Of a DNA stretch of 64,000 nt, positions 34,424-61,666 are shown one piece after another. The stretch is taken from the NCBI GenBank assembly GCA_025917655.1, contig CP084613.1:1-64000 (forward strand), written 5' to 3'. The stretch comes from Chlorella sorokiniana (Eukaryota; Chlorophyta; Trebouxiophyceae; Chlorellales; Chlorellaceae). Position 1 is the stretch's first letter. Every line of letters begins with the position of its first letter. A program made the translations under genes and the position numbers. Under the pieces are notes generated by a model. It saw only the letters and a list, made by a program, of their open reading frames with translations. It was not told where the DNA came from and did no database searches.

Positions 34424-35268
34424 ACCAGCCGGCAACTGTTGGCAGATGGCGGCAGCCCAGCTTGACAGCACCCTTGGAGACCGTGCGGATGCTGGTACCG
34501 CGACCGACGGAGGACGACACCGCCCGCGGCCAGCGCCTTGGTTGCCTTGACCTGCCGTCCTGCTCACATCACTACTGCCTCCTGTGTGGAGCTTGCAACG
34601 TGTTTTCGCCACACGGTGGTAGTTTGTGCAGTTGCCTGCACCCGTGCTAGCAGGGGAGCATGGTGGCAGCACTTTTTGCAAATTACTGGTCGCAACCTCA
34701 ACCACACAGGATGGTGTGCGCATGCTTTGTTTTGTCGCCCAACTGGACACTGTGGGCCTGCGTGCTGCGGCAGAAGGGGAGAAGGGGGACCCGCGGGGCT
34801 CCCTGCCGCATCGAGGGCGTGGCACCCGAGCTGGCGCCGGTGCAATGCAGCAGCGCCTGGCTGGCACAGCACTCGGTTCAAACACTGCTGAACATGTGGC
34901 AGGCTCAACCACTGTTGAACAGTGCACTGGTTCACGGAAGAAGCAGTCGTGGATTACATGGCAGGAAGCATGGGCCGCAGCGGCGATCAGAAAGACATCA
35001 AGTTTGGAGTAGAGCGCAGGAGCGCCATGGCGGCGCTGCATGCATGAAGCGGAGCCGGCTGGATCAAATCCGCAACCCGAGAAAATCAATGAGCGTGAGA
35101 TCAACAGTTTACACAGGGCGGCCCTCAGCAACTGACATAGTGTGCAGCAAAGGGAAACTACAAGGAATCAAGCTTCAAACCAGCTGCCAGGTGATGTATA
35201 TGGGATGCGACACCTGCGTGTTCTCCTTACCAGAGCGCTCAAGAGCGGCCTGGCTGCAACAGACGCCC
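34424..35268. other. Convergent intergenic region, no gene seen
   Basis: The gap separates the 3' ends of the MYND gene (+) and the DUF3611 gene (-). A TTACA at 35109-35113 reads TGTAA on the minus strand about 156 bases past the DUF3611 stop and is a candidate poly(A) signal. The long open frames across this stretch show no domain and are antisense to or downstream of real exons. Confidence 0.45.
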
Positions 35269-37540
35269 TCAGTACTGGTAGCCGGGGGCAGGGGGCGCGG
35301 AGGGGGCGGTGTCGGCGGCAAAGGCCGCCTCCCTATCCTGCTGCCGCTTGTTGTACTTGTTCAACACCATCAGGATCCAGTTGCTGCGAGGAACAGGCGG
35401 CACGTGTGGGTTCGTTACACTGGCCGTCACAGTGATGGTAGCAGCGGCAGCAGGGCCTGCCTGCAGCACAGCATGATGCACTGGTGGCTGGCAGCGCTGC
35501 TGGCCGGCGTGCAGAGCGCGCATGGTGGCAACCATTGGTTGCTTGCCTGAAGAGCATGCCCACAAAATGCGCCATCAAGGTGTTTGTGCAGGCCTGCGGC
35601 AGCGGGCAGAGCAGCACGGGTCAGGTCAGCGCGACAGCAGAGGCGGCCAAGGTGGCCAACGTGCTCTCGGAAGAACCCTTGTGCACCTCAGTGCAGCAAT
35701 CAACCGCTCCACCTGCCCATGTGTATCCTGGAAAGACTGGGCAGCAGCGACACACGCTCACTCCCACACATAACCACCCCCACCTGCACGCTGAACACGT
35801 CAAAGGCCACGGGGGGGCGCCGCCCCGCGCTGCGCGCCGTAGTACGCATTTGCCGAGGCGCTCGACAGAGTCTTGGCCACCAGGTTGCCCACAATGGCCT
35901 GCCGGGAGGGATGGGAGCAAGTGACTTGCCTGATGCGGATGCTGAAGTTGAAGCGGGCTTTGCAAAAAGTGCAGCGGAGGCCAGGCGCACAGTGCATGCG
36001 AGAAGGAGGGATGGTAGGCCGCCGCGGACGGCAGCCTTGACTGCAGCACTTCGTGTGGCAAGCGGGAGGGAAATGTGGCCACAACACGACCTGTGGTCCC
36101 CACCCACCAACGCCCCTCCCCACACAAACACCAGCACCCTGCCCCCATCCACCTGCCCACAAACACACAAAACCCACCTGCAGCGAAATGATGGTTGCGC
36201 CCATGCCCAGCAGGTTGAGGTTGGAGTTGGCGATGACAGTGCCGCTGATGGAAGGCAGCTTCACGTCCTGCAGCGGCGGAAAGGGTTTTGGGGGCATGGG
36301 GGTAGGCAAGGGGTTAGGGCACTGAGAACGCGGGGGAAGGGTGCATGCACAATGCCAGCCTACTGGAACACAGCTCGCAATTTATCCTGTACCACGAAGT
36401 GCCGTCGACCCGCTGTACATTTCCCGGCTGTACTTCCCCGTGCCGCCCCACCTGCAGCATGCCCAGCTTGCGCCCCGCCCGCGTGTAAGACCAGGCCAGG
36501 AAGGTGGACACATAGCCGCACAGCACGCCAAACAGCGTGGCAATGTCCACGAAGGTGAACTGCTCGGAAGGCAGGTGGGGTGGGGCAGGAACCAGGGGTC
36601 GCGGCTTGCAGGTGGGCACGATCCAGGCTCCTCCAGCAAGCAAATGGCAGCGAGGGGACGAGTAGCCATCAACGCCTCACCGACAGGCCTCCCCAGCGGG
36701 CACCCCGTGGAGAAGAGCAGGATGGTGGTGGAGACGACGGTGAGGATCAGCTGCCCCCAGAAGCTGTGCAGGGGAAGGGGGGCACAGTGTTGGAGGGCTG
36801 CCGCTGAAGGCGGGGTGACGCCAGGCGATGAGCGGGATGCGCAAGTGCAGAAGGGTGCGACCACGTGACTCTAAGAGGAGCGCGTTGCATGCGCACAAAG
36901 TAAACACGCGTGGCGCTGGCTGATCGGTGGCCCCCTGGGGAAGGGCAAGGCCCCCTGGGGAGGAGACAGCTTAGGAGGAGACGGCGGATCGCCCCAATCA
37001 CCCACGCACCTGAGCCAGCCGATGTTGCGCAGCGCAGTGCCCACACGCAGCATGTCCTCCTGCCGCTCATCCAGCTTGCCCTCCAGCGGGCCTGACGGGC
37101 AGGGGATGCGGCGGCGGGCGGGCTCAACGGCGCTGAAATGCCCCGTAAGATGCAGCAGCACTCTCATGGGCAGGGTCAAGGGCTCACTCTGGTACACGGG
37201 TGGGTACATGGAACCACCAGGCCGCTGCGCGTGGGGGACCTGTAGCACAGGCAGGAGCAGCGTGACGGGCAGACGGGCTGCGAGGATGGGATGGCCGGCG
37301 CTCTGGCAGACAGCTGCGGCAGGCCCTGGTCGTTGGATCTTGAGAGATCTGGCCGCTTGGAAATCACTGAGATGAGACTTCTGCGCTTCCGTGTTGGCAG
37401 ACAGAAGAGAGCACCTGTTGTCTGCGCGGTGGCTGGCCCGCGGCGACAGCAATTGGGCGCATGATCACCCGCTGAGGCCTGATCGCGACATGCTTAACGC
37501 TGGCCAGCGGCGCTGCCGGCCTGAAGGTGGAGCACATCAT
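35269..37540 (-). CDS. DUF3611 family plastid membrane protein
   Basis: The first exon, 37540-37415, encodes a basic Ala/Arg/Pro-rich leader (MMCSTFRPAAPLASVKHVAI…RRQQ) that fits a chloroplast transit peptide. It splices to VPHAQRPGGSMYPPVYQSEP. Later exons give SFWGQLILTVVSTTILLFST, then EQFTFVDIATLFGVLCGYVS with YTRAGRKLGMLQ, and then NLNLLGMGATIISLQ. These are followed by AIVGNLVAKTLSSASANAYY and ACTNTLMAHFVGMLFR, ending SNWILMVLNKYNKRQQDREA near the stop. The order and motifs (LLGMGA…QA.VG.LVAK.L, NAYY, four membrane spans) match DUF3611 proteins of cyanobacteria and plastids, whose function is not established. One slip near 35815 joins AAPP to VAFDVFSVQ. About eight exons. Confidence 0.8.
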
Positions 37541-38556
37541 CGCTTTAAACGGAAACCAGCGGCTCGATTTGGGTGTGTTCAATGCAACAGGCTGGCAAGA
37601 AACACTGGGTTCACTGTAAAGACGCCTCAATGGTGGGCTCGAGGTATGGGTTCTGCCTTCCAGCGCCTGCCAAGCTGGAAGCGCACTGAGCGGCAGTGGC
37701 GGGCCGCTGGCGGCTGAGGGTGTGGTCACCAGGAGCACGCGGGAACGGAAACTGGTGTTTTGATGATCGCAGGAAGGCTCTTGGAACAGGAGAGTTTCCA
37801 CCCAAGCACATGCCGAACTCATGCCAGTGGCGCACTCCCGAAAGAGTGTCGGGAGCAACAGAGTCAGTGACGCTGTCCGGTGGCGAAGACCTCGATGTGT
37901 CTGCAAGAGCAATACGCAATCATTGCATACGACCTTATGACTGACGGTGGGGCGAAAATGCCCAGTGAAAACATATCCCAGGCTGCCAAATTTGCCAGGC
38001 GGAGGTGGGGACGGGCACTGAAAGAAAGAACCCCTGGCGCCTGCCAAATTCGGCTCCTGGAGCATCGGGACCGTCTGTAACACGATTTTTACTGCAACAT
38101 ACGTAGTTTAGCAACCCGAAGCTAGCGGAGGAAGGCCTTGCTGCCACTGCTGGTGAGCTTCGCCGCCGTTTACGCTCAACAGCTGCCGTACATCTTGCGT
38201 CGGGCTACTTGGGGTTAATTTGACCCCCGGGTGCCGCCATCAGCGGCAGTGGTGCGCCCTTCCCGCACTGTTGTGGCAGCCTGTTCGCGGTGCCAGCGGG
38301 AGGAGAAAAGCCGCATACTGCTGCCCGGCTACCCCTGTCTTGCGCGTCGGAGCGACTGGCGCCTGCACCAGTTTCGCGCCGCCCTTCTGCCGTCGCCGCC
38401 GCTGCCGCTGCTGTTGCTGAGGCTGCTCTTTCGCGGCTTTTAGGTCAGCCTTTGTTCAGGGCCAGTGTTACCACACTCTGCAGGTGCTTTGGCGTGAGGG
38501 GCCTGGCAGTCGAAGCCCGACGCAGACAGCCCGCCTCGCGGGGCTAGGCTGGCACC
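37541..38556. promoter_or_regulatory. Divergent region between DUF3611 gene and BRR2
   Basis: About 1 kb lies between two divergent start codons. The frames present are short and have no domain. Both promoters and 5' UTRs should lie here; I cannot point to individual elements. Confidence 0.4.
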
Positions 38557-55479
<16,923 letters not shown>

Positions 55480-55781
55480 GCCGGTTGCGTACTGTGCTCC
55501 GCTGATGGCGCCTTCTACAGCATTTCTGCACCCTGCCTCAGACCGAGGCGCTGCGTTACGCCCCCAGTGGTCAACATGCTTAATGTTGCATTCTTGTTGG
55601 CTGCACAGATGTACAACAACTTGCTGCATGTGCACTGCATGAATCCAATGATCCGGGCTCTGCTTGCTGCTTCTGGTTTTCTGGCAAAGTGCTGTGAGCA
55701 TAAGATGTACCGGCAGTGTTACATGTACACGTTTGAATTGGAGCCACCGGGGTGTTATGGTGCCAGAGGGGGCGTCAACCT
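55480..55781. other. Convergent gap, BRR2 and ankyrin gene 1
   Basis: The gap holds both 3' ends. TTACA at 55719-55723 reads TGTAA on the minus strand 59 bases past the ankyrin stop and is a candidate poly(A) signal. No gene is seen. Confidence 0.4.
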
Positions 55782-58528
55782 TCAGCAATCAGAGTCAAAG
55801 GCATGCATCAAAATTTTAATGATGATGTCTGAAGGAAGGGACACATTGGCATGAGTGGCCCGGAGCCGATCCCTGAAGCTCTGCTGGACACGGCGCAGGC
55901 GGAGCAGCGCGGTGCGCAGCTGCGCTGCCTCATCACGCGGCAGCCGCTGCACAACCTCACGGGCCTGGTCTACAGACCGGCTCAACGCAGAGGGCACAGC
56001 GCGCAGCAGGCCGGGGCAGGGGGTGGGGATGTGCTGCCACTCCAAGGCAGACAGGGGGCATGGCCGATCACGAAATCTGCCAGCAGCGGCAGCCCGCGAG
56101 GACCGGCAGTGAGCAGAGCCGACAAATTGTTCAGGCGGTCGCCCGCTGATGCATGCAGCATTTTGCGCGCGGTCCGGTGGTGTTCAGCGGTGTCTTCCGA
56201 CAGAGCCACCACAAGAGGCAAGCGCCCCTCCGAATCAAACCATCTTGCAGCTGCCTTGAGGTCAACGGATGAAAGCAGCGCTTGCACCGCAGCCGCGTGG
56301 CCTTTCTCCGCCGCCACATGCAGCGGAAGGCAGCCTTTGCGAGTCGCACACATCGCTGCCTCAGGCGCAACTGTAAGCAGCGCCTTCACCACCGCTGTGT
56401 GGCCTTCCTTTGCTGCATTGTGCAGCGGCAGCCAGCCACTTTTAGTCTTCGCAAGCAACATGGCGCGTCCGATGTCTGTCGCCAGAAGCGCCGTTACCAC
56501 CGCTGCATGGCCGTTGTCGACTGCCAAACACAGCGGCAGCTGGCCGAGTGCAGTCCTAGCCAGCAAACTGGCATGACCGCTGTCTGCAGCCAGCAGCGCC
56601 TTCACCACCTCGACGTGGCCGCAGTATGCTGCGTTGCGCAGCGGCAACCAGTCACTAATGTCCCTCGCCAGAACAGAGCCATGTCCGCTGTCTGCCGCCA
56701 GGAGCTGGTGAACCACCGCTGTCTCGCCGTGTAACGCTGCCATGTGCAGCGGCGTCTCGCCTTCTGAGTCCCTCGCGAGCAACGTGGTGTGTCCGCTGTC
56801 TGCAGCCAGCAGCGCAATCACCACCTCTGCGTGGCCATCGTGAGCTGCCATGCAGCGGCACCAAGCCATCAGGATCCCTCGCAAGCACAGTGCCATGTCC
56901 GCTGTCTGCCGCCAGCAGCGCCTCCACCACCGCTATATGACCGTTTCGTGCTGCCAGGTGCAGCGGCAGCCAGTCATCTGCATTTGTCGCCAGCAACGAG
57001 CGATGGTCGCTGTCTGCCGCCAGCAGCGCCTCCACTGCCGCTGCACAGCCACGTGCTGCAGCAAGATGAAGCGGCAGCCAGCCATCTGCATCCGTCGCCA
57101 GCAAAGTGCCATGGCTGCTGTCTGCCGCCAGCAGCGCCTCCACCACCGCTGCGTGGCCGTATGCTGCTGCCAGGTGCAGCGGCACATAGCCATTGGAATC
57201 TTTTGCCAGCAACGCAGCATGTCCGCTGTCTGCAGCCAGCAGCGCCTCCACCCCCTACGTGGCCGTTAGCGGCTGCCAGATGCAGCGGCACATGTCCACA
57301 GGAACTGTTTGCCAGCAACGTGCCATGTTTGCTGTCTGCCTCAAGCAGGGCATTCACCACCGCTGCGTGGCCGTATGCTGCTGCTTTATGCAGCGGCAGC
57401 AAGCCTGATGAATCCGGCGCCGTAGAAGTGAGCCGCACAGCCGTCACTTCAAGCAGGGCCTCCACCACCGCAGCGTGGCCGTGCTCTGCCGCCACATGCA
57501 GCGGCAAACAGGCCTGCACAGCTGCAACCAACAGGCTGGCAGGGCATGCCGCCAGCAGCGCTCGGGTCGCCACGCTGTTGCCACACTGCCCTGCCCGGCA
57601 AAGGAGGTCACCTAGGACCAGACAATCTGGCCCCCATCTTTCTCGCAAAGCTCATGTCCCAGCGAGGCCGGATTGACGATGAGCAACAGCTGCAGCACAG
57701 CGTTGTGCTGCTCGTCAATCGCTGCGGCCAGCAGACGCCAGACATCAACTGCAGGTTTCAATTCAAAGCCATCCAGGTCTGCAAAAGGTGCGTTGGAGTT
57801 CGTTGAACCTGTTGCTCTGACAATGGCGCCGTACAAGCTGGCCGCCAGCATTGCATTCGGTTTGCAGTTGCGATCCTCACCATGCCCGGACTGGAAAACA
57901 CAAGCTGCAAGCTGCTGCAGCACAACCTTAAGGGGTTCCTCTGACAGGCTGCTGCCATCAAGCATGCTCCTGCAAGACCTGCAAAACAAGCAGCATATGC
58001 TTGAACTCTTTCCTGCCCTGGCTGCCAGCCGGCATGAAGTGGCAATTACTCACCTGGGCCGGCAGGCACTTGGCTGTGAGAGATAGCCCTCCTTGTGACG
58101 GAGGTTAGCGGCTGGAACATCCTCCCCGCATCCATCGCTGCCTTGACTGCGAGTGGGTGTGCATATCGCATGGCAAAACAGTGGCAACATCACCCTGCAC
58201 CCAACTAGAGCGCGCCGCTGACCGAGCGCCGACATCCACAAAGGCGGCAGTGGCGGCTCTCACCGGTCACTGCATCGCACACCACGGCGGCAGCCTCCTC
58301 CGTGAACAGCGGGGAGATCTCGTACGTCTCATCATTGAAGTGGACCACAACCTGCACGTCGTGGGCCTTGCTAATAACAGGGTTCCTTTTCCGCTCGCAA
58401 AAAGCGCGCCTCTGTCGACACCTCATTGTGATTGCGACCGGTTTCACCTTAAACCTGCCGTCCGCCTCCTCCTGTAGGTCGCAAACTGGCCCGGCACCCC
58501 CATGGGGTAGGATGCCTGCCACAGGCAA
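55782..58528 (-). CDS. Ankyrin-repeat protein, tandem copy 1
   Basis: Minus-strand paralogue of copies 2 and 3. The N-terminal exon reads LPVAGILPHGGAGPVCDLQE, then across an intron VVVHFNDETYEISPLFTEEA. A spacer exon (LSEEPLKVVLQQLAACVFQS) and a DVWRLLAAAIDEQHNAVLQL segment follow. Next come about ten 36-residue ankyrin units (LPLH-AA--GH-AVVEALLAADSGH pattern) and the shared C-terminus LSALEWQHIPTPCPGLLRAV … LPSDIIIKILMHAFDSDC. Relative to copies 2 and 3 it has more breaks in frame, near 57258, 56850 and 56059; the last is one C short where both paralogues have CC. The start codon is unresolved, because the frame upstream of LPVAG has stops that copy 2 lacks. It could be a decaying copy or a real gene with consensus errors. 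Ankyrin arrays bind proteins; the partner is unknown. Confidence 0.7.
56260..57500 (-). repeat. 108-bp ankyrin coding repeats, copy 1
   Basis: About ten tandem units of ~108 bp, each encoding 36 residues, more diverged from each other than those in copies 2 and 3. Confidence 0.75.
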
Positions 58529-58844
58529 CCTGCTGCGCCAGTATTATGTTCTTGCAGGCCAAATGTGGGAGACGGGCTACTTGCGCCTCAGCCCCTTATC
58601 GAACATCCCACTTTCCGACACACAGCGCAGCACGCCGCAGCGCAACGACACCCGCCCTGGCTGACCCTGTTGGGCTGAGATGTGAGGATGTTGCTGGCAA
58701 TTGGGTGTCGTGTTTACTGGCTGCTGAGCTGACGGGCTGCCGTTTTGACTGCTCACTCTTAGGTAAGGTTGCGCAATTAAACAGGCAGGGCAGGTAAACT
58801 GATGGGGCCGGAGGGGGAGTCAACATTGGCCACAACATACACAG
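58529..58844. other. Intergenic segment between ankyrin copies 1 and 2
   Basis: This holds the copy 2 3' UTR and the copy 1 promoter. It is nearly identical to the segment 61413-61666 apart from small indels. No separate gene is seen. Confidence 0.5.
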
Positions 58845-61412
58845 TCAGGGATCAGACTCAAATGCATGCATCAAAATTTTGGGAAGAATCTCTGAGGGAA
58901 GGGACACACCGGTCCGCAGCTTGGCGCGGCGCAGGCGGAGCAGCGCGGTGCGCAGCTGCGCTGCCTCATCAGTCGCCAGCCGCTGCACAGCCTGACGAGC
59001 CTGGTCCGCAGACCGGCTCAAGGCAGAGGGCACAGCGCGCAGCAGGCCGGGGCAGGGGGTGGGGATGTGCTGCCACTCCAAGGCAGACAGGGGGCCATGG
59101 CCGATCACGAAATCTGCCAGCAGCGGAAGCCCGCGAGCACCGGCAGCGAGCAGAGCCGATAAGCTGTTCAGGCGGTCGCCCGCTGCTGCATGCAGCAATC
59201 GGCGGGCGGTCCTGCGGTGCCCAGCGGTGTCCTCCGACAGAGCCACCACAAGAGGCAAGCGCCCCTCCGAATCAAACCATCTTGCAGCTGCCTTAAGGTT
59301 GTCGGATGACAGCAGCGCCTGCACCGCAGCCGCGCGGCCTTCCTCGGCAGCCAAGTGCAGCGGAAGGGAGCCGTTGGCAGCTGCAACCATCGCGGCCTCA
59401 GGAGCAGCTGCCAGCAGCGCCTCCACCATCTCTACGTGGCCGCTGAATGCTGCCAGATGCAGCGGCAACTGGCCATCTGCATCCGTCGCCAGCAACGAGC
59501 CATGACCGCTGTCTGTCGCAAGCAATGCCTCCATGAGCGCCACGTGGCCGCGTTGTGCCGCCACATGCAGCGGCAGCCAGCCTTCAAGAGTCCTCGCCAG
59601 CAACGTGGTGTGTCCGCTGTCTGCCGCCAGCAGCGCCTCCACCATCTCTACGTAACCGTCGAATGCTGCAAGATGCAGCGGCAGCCAGCCATCTGCATCC
59701 GTCGCCAGCAACGAGCCATGGCCGCTGTCTGCCGCCAGCAGCGCCTTTGCCACCGCTACATGGCCGTGCCCTGCCGCCAGATGCAACGGCACGTTGCCAA
59801 TTGAGTCCCTCGCCAGTAATGTGGCATGGCCGCTGTCTGCCGCCAGCAATGCCTTCACCACCTTCACGTGGCCGTGAATTGCTGCCAGATGCAGCGGCAG
59901 AAAACATTCAGCCTTCGCCAGCAACGTGCCATGGCCGCTGTCTGCTGCCAGCAGCTCCTCCACCACCGCTACATGGCCGTGAATTGCTGCCAGATGCAGC
60001 GGCACCCTGCCGTTTGCATCCCTCGCCAGCAACGTGCCATGGCCGCTGTCTGCCGCCAGCAGCGCCTCCACCACCGCTATATGGCCACTCTGTGCTGCCA
60101 GATGCAGTGGCAGCAAGCCATCCCCATTTGTCGTCAGCAACGAGCCATGGCCGCCGTCTGCGGCCAGCAGTGCCTCCACCGCCGCTGCATGGCCAAATTC
60201 AGCTGCAAGATGAAGCGGCAGACTGCCCTCTGCATCCGTCGCCAGCAACATGTCACGGCCGCTGTCTGCAGCCAGCAGCGCCTCCACCACCGCTGCGTGG
60301 CGCGCTTTGCCGCCGCATGCAGCAACAAGCAGGCCTGCAAAGCTTCAGCCACCAGGCTGGAAGGGCCCGCCGCCAGCAGCGCTCGGGTTGCTAGGCTGCT
60401 GCCACCTGACGCTGCCCCGCGAAGGAGATCGGCCAGGACTGAGCGCTCCTCCGGCGCTCCCCTGCATAATTTACGTCCCATCAATGCTGGAGTAACCATG
60501 AGCAACAGCTGCAGCGCAGCGTTGTGCTGCTTGTCAATTGCCGCAGCCAGCAGACGCCAAATATCAGGTTCAGATGGCCGCGAGCCTGCAAGTTCAATCG
60601 GTGTTTTACGGCCCAGAAGGCCTGCTGGTCATGCAAAGGCGTTGTGAAAGCTTGCAGTTGCATGCATGCCAGCTTGGCAGTTGCAGTCCTCACCATCGTC
60701 GAGAGCGCAGTCTGCAAGCTGCTGCAGCACACCCCGTAGGGGCTCCTCTGACAGGCTGCCGCCATCAAGCATGCCTTTGCGGAACCTGCAATTCATGCAG
60801 CATATGCTTCAACCATGACCTGCCCTGGCTGCCAGCAGGCACGAAGCGCGACACACACTTACCACAACAGGCAGGCACTTGGCTGTGAGAGCTCGCTCTC
60901 CTTGTGACGAAGATCGGCTGCTGAAAGATCTTCCCCGCATCCAACGCTGCTTTGACTGCGATTGGATGTGAATATTACATGACAGAACAGTGACAACATC
61001 ACCCTGCACCCAACTAGAGCATGCCGCTGACCGAGCGCCGACATCCACAAAGGCGGCAGTGGCGGCTCTCACCGGTCACTGCATCGCACACCACGGCGGC
61101 AGCCTCCTCCGTGAACAGCGGGGCGATCTCGTACGTCTCATCATTGAAGTGGACCACAACCTGCACTTTGTGGGCCTTGCTAATAAACAGGGTTCCTTTT
61201 CCGCTCGCAAAAAGCGCGCCTCTGTCGAAACCTCATTGTGATTGCGACCCCACCTTAAACCTGCCGTCCGCCTCCTCCTGTATGTCGCAAACTGGCCCGG
61301 CACCCCCATGGGGTAGGATGCCTGCCACAGGCAACCTGATGCGCCAGTAATATGTTCTAGCAGGCGAAATGTGGGAGACGGGGTACTTGCGCCTCAGCCC
61401 CTTATCGATCAT
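58845..61412 (-). CDS. Ankyrin-repeat protein, tandem copy 2
   Basis: An ATG at 61412 opens MIDKGLRRKYPVSHISPART and runs into LPVAGILPHGGAGPVCDIQE. An intron then joins GRFK to VVVHFNDETYEIAPLFTEEA and VVCDAVTG. Further exons encode AADLRHKESELSQPSACL and the leucine-rich spacer. The final exon, continuous from about 60296 to 58845 (more than 480 residues), holds ten to eleven ankyrin units and the C-terminal block ending GVSLPSEILPKILMHAFESDP. The frame slips by one base at about 60300 (TGGCGCG where copy 3 pattern predicts TGGCCGCG), splitting AAAKRGHAAVVEALLAADSG. The protein is probably soluble; no membrane span or signal peptide is seen. The exact start and the small 5' exons are inferred from comparison with the other two copies. 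Confidence 0.75.
59380..60300 (-). repeat. 108-bp ankyrin coding repeats, copy 2
   Basis: Nine to ten near-identical 108-bp units. The segment CTGTCTGCCGCCAGCAGCGC (+ strand) recurs in most units and encodes the invariant ALLAADS. Confidence 0.85.
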
Positions 61413-61549
61413 CCCACTTTCCGACACACAGCGCACCCGCCCTGGCTGACCCTACTGATGGGCTTGAGATGTGAGGATGTTGCTGTCAATTGGGTATCGT
61501 GTTTACTGGCTGCTGAGCTGACGGGCTGCCGTTTTGAATGCCAGCTCAC

Positions 61550-61605
61550 TCACAGGTAAGGTTGCGCAATTAAACAGTCACAGGTAAGGTTGCGCAATTA
61601 AACAG
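61550..61605. repeat. 28-bp perfect direct duplication
   Basis: The 28 bases at 61550-61577 (TCACAGGTAAGGTTGCGCAA…) are repeated exactly at 61578-61605 with no spacer. The corresponding place between copies 1 and 2 (about 58760) has one copy, so the duplication arose after the segmental duplication. Confidence 0.9.
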
Positions 61606-61666
61606 GCAGGGCAGGTAAACTGAAGGGGGCCGGAGGGGGAGTCAACATTGGCCACAACATACACAG

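Noticed and set aside
33848-35131. A 427-residue open frame on the minus strand opposite the MYND gene
   Set aside because: It has no domain, is low-complexity Arg/Ala/Pro/Ser-rich, and lies antisense to the MYND finger coding sequence. It is a by-product of GC-rich codon use.
59555-60647. Long plus-strand open frames opposite the ankyrin array, rich in Pro/Ala or in Gln/Cys
   Set aside because: They repeat with the same 108-bp period only because they are antisense reads of the ankyrin units; they lack starts, splice logic or domains of their own.
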